From Streptomyces sp. NBC_00691 (lineage in GTDB: Bacteria > Actinomycetota > Actinomycetes > Streptomycetales > Streptomycetaceae), in contig NZ_CP109007.1 in assembly GCF_036226665.1 (NCBI RefSeq), positions 682,001-746,000 of the forward strand: a stretch of DNA of 64,000 bases, read 5' to 3'. This document shows, one piece after another, positions 59,507-64,000 of the stretch. Numbering within the stretch: the first letter of the stretch is position 1; each line of letters opens with the position of its first letter. Under the pieces are notes generated by a model. It was given only the letters and a program-made list of their open reading frames with translations, ran no database searches and was not told the DNA's origin. The position numbers and the translations under genes are program-made.

Positions 59507-60904
59507 TCAGGCGCGCTGCCAGACCGTCGTCGCGTTGCAGAACTCGCGGATGCCGTGCCCGGAGAGCTCTCGGCCGTAACCGGAGCGCTTGATCCCGCCG
59601 AAGGGGAGGGCGGGGTGCGAGGCCGTCATGCCGTTGACGAACACGCCCCCGGCCTCCAGATCGCGTACGAGGAAGGCGACGTCCTCCGAGGAGCGGGTCC
59701 AGACGTTGGAACTGAGTCCGAACGGGGAGTCGTTGGCGACGGTCACGGCCTCCTCGATGTCACGGACCCGGTACACCGTGGCGACCGGCCCGAAGGTCTC
59801 CTCCTGGTGGATCCGCATCTCCGGGGTGATGCCGGCGAGCACGGTGGGCCGGTAGTACCAGCCGTTCGCCAGTTCCGGCTCCTCCGGCCGGTGGCCGCCG
59901 CACAGGGCGGTGGCACCCCGCCGTACCGCGTCGTCGACGAGCGCCTCCAGATCGGCGCGGCCCTGTTCCGTGGCGAGGGGGCCGACATCGGTGGCCTCGT
60001 CGAGGGGATCGCCGACGGTGAGGGCGTTCATGGCGGCGGTGAAGCGCTCGGAGAAGTCGTCGTACACGTTCTCGTGGACGATGAACCGCTTGGCGGCGAT
60101 GCAGGACTGCCCGTTGTTCTGCACGCGCGCGGTGACGGCCGTCTTCACGGCCCCGACGACATCGGCCGAGGGCATGACGATGAACGGGTCGCTGCCGCCG
60201 AGTTCCAGGACGGTCTTCTTGACCTCGTCGCCCGCGACGGAGGCGACGGCCCTGCCCGCGGGTTCGCTGCCGGTGAGGGTGGCGGCGACGACCCTGGGGT
60301 CCCGCAGGACGCGCTCGACGTCGCGGGACCCGATGAGCAGGGCCTGGAAGCAGCCCTCGGGGTATCCGGCGCGGCGGAAGAGGTCGCCGAGGTAGAGCGC
60401 GGTCCTCGGCACGTTGGAGGCGTGCTTGAGGAGACCGGTGTTGCCCGCCATGAGCGCGGGCGCGGCGAAGCGGATCACCTGCCAGAGCGGGAAGTTCCAC
60501 GGCATGACGGCGAGGATCGGGCCGAGCGGCCGGTAGTGGACGCGCGCCACGTCGGCGCCGGAGTCCTGGACGTCGCTCTCCGCCGGGTGCTCGTCGGCGA
60601 GCAGCTCCTCGGCGTTGTGGGCGTACCAGCGCATCGCCTTGGCGCACTTGGCGGCCTCCGCGCGGGCCGCGGAGATCGGCTTGCCCATCTCGACGGTCAT
60701 GGTGTGCGCGATGTCCTCGTTGTCCTCGTCGAGGAGAGCGGCGGCGGCGCGCAGCAGACGGGCGCGTTCGGCGAAGGAGGTGGTGCGGTACTGGCGGTAC
60801 GCCTCGTGGGCGGCGGCGATCCGCCGCTCGACCTCCTCGGGCCCGTGGGCCTCGTAGACGCGCAGCGTCTCGCCGGTCGCGGGGTTCACGGTGGCGATGC
60901 CCAT
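59507..60904 (-). CDS. NAD(P)-dependent aldehyde dehydrogenase (succinate-semialdehyde type)
   Basis: 465 aa. Catalytic cysteine in NNGQSCIAAKRF, general base glutamate in TVLELGGSDPF, NAD-binding GSEPAGRAVAS and the MPWNFPLWQV active-site loop. Sequence details (GQSCIAAKRF, FGGIKRSGYGRELS) match succinate-semialdehyde dehydrogenases of the GabD/Sad group. It would oxidise succinic or a similar semialdehyde. The gene stands alone; its ATG at 60904 follows GGAGGAGACCC. Confidence 0.9.
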   Translation of the reverse strand: MGIATVNPATGETLRVYEAHGPEEVERRIAAAHEAYRQYRTTSFAERARLLRAAAALLDEDNEDIAHTMTVEMGKPISAARAEAAKCAKAMRWYAHNAEELLADEHPAESDVQDSGADVARVHYRPLGPILAVMPWNFPLWQVIRFAAPALMAGNTGLLKHASNVPRTALYLGDLFRRAGYPEGCFQALLIGSRDVERVLRDPRVVAATLTGSEPAGRAVASVAGDEVKKTVLELGGSDPFIVMPSADVVGAVKTAVTARVQNNGQSCIAAKRFIVHENVYDDFSERFTAAMNALTVGDPLDEATDVGPLATEQGRADLEALVDDAVRRGATALCGGHRPEEPELANGWYYRPTVLAGITPEMRIHQEETFGPVATVYRVRDIEEAVTVANDSPFGLSSNVWTRSSEDVAFLVRDLEAGGVFVNGMTASHPALPFGGIKRSGYGRELSGHGIREFCNATTVWQRA

Positions 60905-61032
60905 GACGGGTCTCCTCCTGACATCGGCCCCCGTCCGCACGTTTCCGCTAAGCGGGGCTCGGCGCAACAGGGGCGGTGCGGTGGGGTGACCCGAAAACGG
61001 CGGTGGCCTCGGGGAACGCGGCCGGAGGTCGG

Positions 61033-61740
61033 CTACCGGGCGGTGAGCCAGGACAGGGCGCCGGAGAGGTGGGCGCGGAAGACGGGGTCGCGGTACGTCT
61101 CCGCGGCGTGACCGAGCGCGGTGAAGAACACCCGCCCGCCGTCGATCTCCCGGCACCAGACCAGCGGGTGGTCGTCACCGTGCGTGCCGCCCCGGTACGA
61201 GGTCTCGTCGGCCCGGGCGAGGATCCACACCCCGGACTCGGAGCCGTCCCCGGGCTTCCCCGTGCCCTCGTGCTTCCCGCCGCCCCGCGGGTCCGACGTG
61301 AAGTTGTACCACTCGTCGGTCCACTCCCAGCGGTCCGGCAGCGGGGCCGTCGCGGGGTGGTCGTGGTCGTCGACGAGGACGATGCCGGGCTGGAGCTCGG
61401 GGTGGCCGTCGAAGCGGGTGCCGAGCAGTTCTCCGTAGAAGGGCCAGTCGGGCTCGGCGTTGGCGGCCGCGTGGACGGCGAGCAGGGCGCCGCCGCCCCT
61501 CAGGTACGCCTCGAAGGCGGTGCGTCCCTCCGGCGTGAGGACGTTCCCGGTCGTGGAGAGCAGGACGACGACGGCGCACCGCGCGAGGCGCCCGGTCGTG
61601 AAGGCCTCCGGGTCGTCCGTCACCTCGGCCTTCCGGCCGAGCTCGTGCGCCAGCTCCATGAGCGCCGCGGCCCCGTCGGTGATCGAGTCGTGGCGGTAGC
61701 CCGTGGTGCGGGTGTAGATCAGGACGTCCGGGGTGGGCAC
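61033..61740 (-). CDS. ThuA-like domain protein
   Basis: 235 aa, a class I glutamine-amidotransferase-like fold: VLIYTRTTGYRHDSITDGAAAL at the start, VVVLLSTTGNVLTPEGRTAFEAYLRGGGALLAVH in the centre (split at ~residue 80), and PLVWCREIDGGRVFFTALGH at the end. ThuA proteins are linked to disaccharide (trehalose) utilisation or oxidation. The GTG at 61740 follows GGAG by 7 nt; frames further upstream are low-complexity. A LacI-type palindrome lies 100 bp upstream. Confidence 0.85.
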   Translation of the reverse strand: MPTPDVLIYTRTTGYRHDSITDGAAALMELAHELGRKAEVTDDPEAFTTGRLARCAVVVLLSTTGNVLTPEGRTAFEAYLRGGGALLAVHAAANAEPDWPFYGELLGTRFDGHPELQPGIVLVDDHDHPATAPLPDRWEWTDEWYNFTSDPRGGGKHEGTGKPGDGSESGVWILARADETSYRGGTHGDDHPLVWCREIDGGRVFFTALGHAAETYRDPVFRAHLSGALSWLTAR

Positions 61741-61839
61741 GCGGGGACTCCAGGAGACGAGGCCAGGGGGCGAGGGGCGAGGGACGGGGGGCGGCGGCCG
61801 CCGAGGGACAGCCGGCGGGCGAGAGCCGGCACACGTGGG

Positions 61840-61851
61840 GAAAGCGCTTTC
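61840..61851. promoter_or_regulatory. LacI-type palindrome GAAAGCGCTTTC
   Basis: Perfect 12-bp palindrome with the central CG dyad typical of LacI/GalR-family operators. It is nearer to the ThuA gene but lies in the 254-bp divergent region shared with the class II aldolase gene. No LacI gene is adjacent. Confidence 0.6.
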
Positions 61852-61932
61852 TGTACGGGGTCGACCGTAGCCACCGGAATCCCTCGGCCGCAACCCTCGC
61901 CGCCCCCTCACCCCACCCCTCGATCCATTGTC

Positions 61933-61954
61933 GTATCGGATACATCTCTGTATC
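61933..61954. promoter_or_regulatory. Overlapping palindromes GTATC-G-GATAC and GATACA-N4-TGTATC
   Basis: Three GTATC-related half-sites in a row form two overlapping perfect palindromes in an AT-rich stretch, ending 40 bp upstream of the class II aldolase ATG. A TetR- or GntR-type repressor is likely. Confidence 0.6.
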
Positions 61955-61994
61955 TTTTGGCGCGCCACGCCCCACCGCTCACCGAGGAGCCGTC

Positions 61995-62801
61995 ATGAGC
62001 ACCGTGCCGCCCGCGCTCGCCGCCGCCGTCGGGCCGTTGCCCGAAGGGGTCGTCCTTCCGCTGCCGCCCGCCTTCGACTCCGTCGAGGAGGAGCGCCGGT
62101 ACCGCAAGGAGCAACTCGCCGCCGGTTTCCGCATCTTCGGACGGTTCGGCTTCTCCGAGGGGGTCGCCGGGCACATCACCGTCCGCGACCCCGGTGACCC
62201 CGACGCCTTCTGGGTCAACCCCTTCGGCATGAGCTTCGGCCAGATCAAGGCCTCCGACCTGATCCTGGTGGACCACGAAGGGACCGTACTGGAGGGGCGC
62301 AGGCCCGTGAACCGGGCCGCGTTCGTCATCCACTCACGGGTCCACGCCGCCCGGCCCGACGCGATCGCCGCCGCGCACTCGCACTCCCTGTACGGCAAGG
62401 CCTTCTCCAGCCTCGGCATCCCGCTCGACCCGATCACCCAGGACGCCTGCGCCTTCTTCGAGGACCACGGGATCTACGACGACTACCGGGGCGTGGTCAA
62501 CGAGACCGAGGAGGGCGAGCGCGTCGCCAAGGCCCTGGGCGACCACAAGGCGGTCATCCTCAAGAACCACGGGCTGTTGACCGTCGGTCAGTCCGTCGCC
62601 GAGGCCGTGTGGTGGTTCGTCACCATGGAGCGGTCCTGCCAGGCGCAGCTCCTCGCGATGGCGGCGGGCACGCCGCAGCACATCGACCGGGAGACGGCCC
62701 TGCTCACGCGCGGGCAGATCGGCGGGCACCTGGCCGGCTGGTTCCAGGCGCGCCCGCTGTGGGATCAGATCACGGCGTCGGATCCGGACCTCTTCGACTG
62801 A
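61995..62801 (+). CDS. Class II aldolase/adducin family protein
   Basis: 268 aa. Zinc-binding histidines are visible in AAHSHSLYGKAF and KNHGLLTVGQSV; GHITVRDPGDPDAFWVNPFG is the N-terminal family motif. Members cleave phosphorylated or non-phosphorylated hydroxy-ketones or act as decarboxylases. The conserved ExxWxxVxxMERSCQ helix suits the adducin-like subgroup often found with oxygenases. ATG 61995 follows GAGGAG by 6 nt. Nothing nearby identifies the substrate. Confidence 0.88.
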   Translation: MSTVPPALAAAVGPLPEGVVLPLPPAFDSVEEERRYRKEQLAAGFRIFGRFGFSEGVAGHITVRDPGDPDAFWVNPFGMSFGQIKASDLILVDHEGTVLEGRRPVNRAAFVIHSRVHAARPDAIAAAHSHSLYGKAFSSLGIPLDPITQDACAFFEDHGIYDDYRGVVNETEEGERVAKALGDHKAVILKNHGLLTVGQSVAEAVWWFVTMERSCQAQLLAMAAGTPQHIDRETALLTRGQIGGHLAGWFQARPLWDQITASDPDLFD

Positions 62802-62853
62802 CCGCCCCCGCCCCACGCGGCGTCGCCGACACCGGCGCCGGCGTCAAGGCCGG

Positions 62854-62905
62854 GCGTCACCGCCCGGCATCACTCCCCGGCGTCACTGCCCGGCATCACT
62901 GCCGG
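62854..62905. repeat. Two 26-bp tandem repeats at the tetR 3' end
   Basis: GCGTCAC(C/T)GCCCGGCATCAC units at 62854 and 62880 differ at only a few bases; the second contains the tetR stop codon. Confidence 0.8.
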
Positions 62906-63542
62906 TGTCCGTGTCACCGGAGGTGCCGGCGCCCGGGATCCGCCGCGTCGACGCCTCCAGGAGCGGGGGGAGGAACTGCAGCTCCAGGCTGCCCGGCGGC
63001 AGCTCGGCCGGCTCCACGTAGCTCTGCGCGAGTCCCCCCTCGCGCAGGGCGATGAGGAGACGCGCGAACCGGTCGGCGTCCACGGTCAGTTCGCGCCCGG
63101 CCCGGCGCAGGACGAGGGTGAGCCCGCGAGCGATCTCGGCCCGCAGCCGCGCGTCGTGGCGCGCCAGCACCCAGGCGGCCTGCGGGTCGCGGATGGCGTG
63201 CAGGGTGAACTCGGTGGTGACGAGGTACCAGTCCCGCTCGTCCGGTTCGACCCTGGAGGCGAGCTCCGCGAGCCGGGTCAGGGTGTACTCCTCGGCGGTC
63301 AGCGCGTCGATCGCGTCGGCGAGCCGTCCCACGGTCCGGTCGCTGTGCTCGTCGAAGAGGGCGAGGAAGAGCTCTTCCTTGCTCGCGAAGTTCGAGTAGT
63401 ACGCGCCCCGCGTGAATCCGGCTCGCTCACAGATCTGCTCGATCGTCGTCGCGTGGAAGCCGTGCTCGGCGAAGGTCTCCAGGGCGGCCTTCAGCAGGGC
63501 CGCGCGGGTACGGGGCCGCCTCCTGGTGACACCTTTCGGCAC
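62883..63542 (-). CDS. TetR-family transcriptional regulator
   Basis: 219 aa. HTH at ~30-55 (TIEQICERAGFTRGAYYSNFASKEELF), preceded by RPRTRAALLKAALETFAEHG; an all-helical ligand domain follows. The C-terminus PGAGTSGDTDTGSDAGQ is low-complexity. The GTG at 63542 has AGGAGG 8 nt upstream and is chosen over a longer frame from 63647. It is divergent from the FHA gene and convergent with the class II aldolase gene. It could bind the nearby GTATC site, but no copy of that site or of the TCTGA motif lies in its own promoter. Confidence 0.9.
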   Translation of the reverse strand: MPKGVTRRRPRTRAALLKAALETFAEHGFHATTIEQICERAGFTRGAYYSNFASKEELFLALFDEHSDRTVGRLADAIDALTAEEYTLTRLAELASRVEPDERDWYLVTTEFTLHAIRDPQAAWVLARHDARLRAEIARGLTLVLRRAGRELTVDADRFARLLIALREGGLAQSYVEPAELPPGSLELQFLPPLLEASTRRIPGAGTSGDTDTGSDAGQ

Positions 63543-63645
63543 GGGTGCTTCCTCCTTCGTCCTGGGCCGCTTCCCGCGGCGGACGCCCACCCTACCGGCG
63601 GCCTCATCCCGGGCGGGGATCACCACCGGCGGATAATATTCACGC

Positions 63646-64000
63646 ATGGGAGAGCGACCCGTCGCGCCCGCGGCGCCCGAGCTGGTCCTCGAGATCGACG
63701 GGGACGCGACCCGGATGAGTCCGAGCCGCGTCTATCGCATCGGACGTGACCCGACCAGCGACGTCGTCCTCGCGGACGCGCGCGCGTCCTGGCACCACGC
63801 GGTGCTCAGCGCCGCCGCCGGCCACTGGACCCTCGCGGACGAGGGCAGCACGAACGGCACCTTCACGGACGGCCTGCGGGTGGCCGGGCGGCAGGAGGTG
63901 GGTGCCGGGACGGTCGTACGCTTCGGGCATCCGGAGGACGGCCCCCGCGCGGTCCTGTCGTCGGGAGCCGCCCCGTCCGCTCCGGCGGCGGCGGTGCCGG
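63646..64000 (+). CDS. FHA-domain protein, N-terminal part (runs off the window)
   Basis: The frame is open to the window end (118 codons visible). The first ~100 residues are a forkhead-associated domain: YRIGRDPTSDVVL with the phosphothreonine-contacting arginine, SWHHAVL with the histidine, and GSTNGTFTDG. It binds phosphothreonine proteins made by Ser/Thr kinases. In Streptomyces such an N-terminal FHA often precedes an ABC transporter or kinase-partner domain, but the rest is outside the window. GATAAT at 63632 may be the -10, which would leave a very short leader. Confidence 0.85.
   Translation, partial: MGERPVAPAAPELVLEIDGDATRMSPSRVYRIGRDPTSDVVLADARASWHHAVLSAAAGHWTLADEGSTNGTFTDGLRVAGRQEVGAGTVVRFGHPEDGPRAVLSSGAAPSAPAAAVP

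Overview
The window is high-GC actinobacterial DNA that looks like a Streptomyces chromosome. The evidence is the strong third-position G/C bias, GTG and TTG starts behind GGAGG-type ribosome sites, a complete two-domain geosmin synthase, a LAL-type LuxR regulator, a BTAD/NB-ARC regulator, an F420-type (Ddn-like) enzyme and an AhlM-like secreted acylase. No rRNA, tRNA, transposase, phage gene or CRISPR array was seen. The layout is that of ordinary chromosome, many short operons with catabolic and regulatory content. The only specialised-metabolite gene recognised is the geosmin synthase.

Layout. 0.2-6.1 kb: APH-fold phosphotransferase, secreted amidase and geosmin synthase, each followed by a strong hairpin. 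6.1-10.2 kb: S4 RNA-binding protein, a conserved hypothetical and a large LuxR regulator. 10.6-16.9 kb: a leftward operon of enoyl-CoA hydratase, DUF35 OB-fold protein, two Ltp-type thiolase-like proteins and an ACT protein, divergent from a FadD19-like acyl-CoA synthetase. 16.9-22.1 kb: VOC protein, dinucleotide-binding reductase with divergent HxlR regulator, tandem alpha/beta hydrolase fusion, cysteine-cluster/pentapeptide protein and GNAT. 22.3-27.7 kb: PaaK-like ligase, FadD and the acylase. 27.7-32.8 kb: calcium/proton antiporter with MarR, a Ddn-hemerythrin fusion, GNAT and an MFS porter. 32.8-37.5 kb: acyl-CoA synthetase/nitronate monooxygenase operon and a secreted serine hydrolase. 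37.6-42.6 kb: LysR, kbl, tdh and a FAD oxidoreductase. 42.8-47.5 kb: Ser/Thr kinase with eight TPR units, MpaB-like oxygenase and BBE-type flavoenzyme. 47.7-52.4 kb: ppnP, an acetate-type symporter with its DUF485 partner, a FadE26-like acyl-CoA dehydrogenase and a 66-aa protein. 52.7-64 kb: BTAD regulator, PAS-GAF-PP2C-ATPase, PHP protein, aldehyde dehydrogenase, ThuA, class II aldolase, TetR and a truncated FHA protein.

The most coherent theme is acyl-CoA catabolism resembling actinobacterial steroid side-chain degradation (FadD19, EchA19, DUF35, Ltp4, Ltp3 and FadE26 types). These genes seem tied together by two DNA motifs. A KstR-type TNNAACNNGTTNNA box lies upstream of the hydratase (15145) and of the acyl-CoA dehydrogenase (51967). 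A different motif, GTTTTCTGA-N7-TCAGATTCTT, occurs at 15182 and again at 35547 upstream of the nitronate monooxygenase/acyl-CoA synthetase operon. The hydratase/synthetase intergenic region carries both. Further perfect palindromes, probably operators, lie upstream of the PaaK-like gene, the MarR gene, the MpaB gene and the class II aldolase gene.
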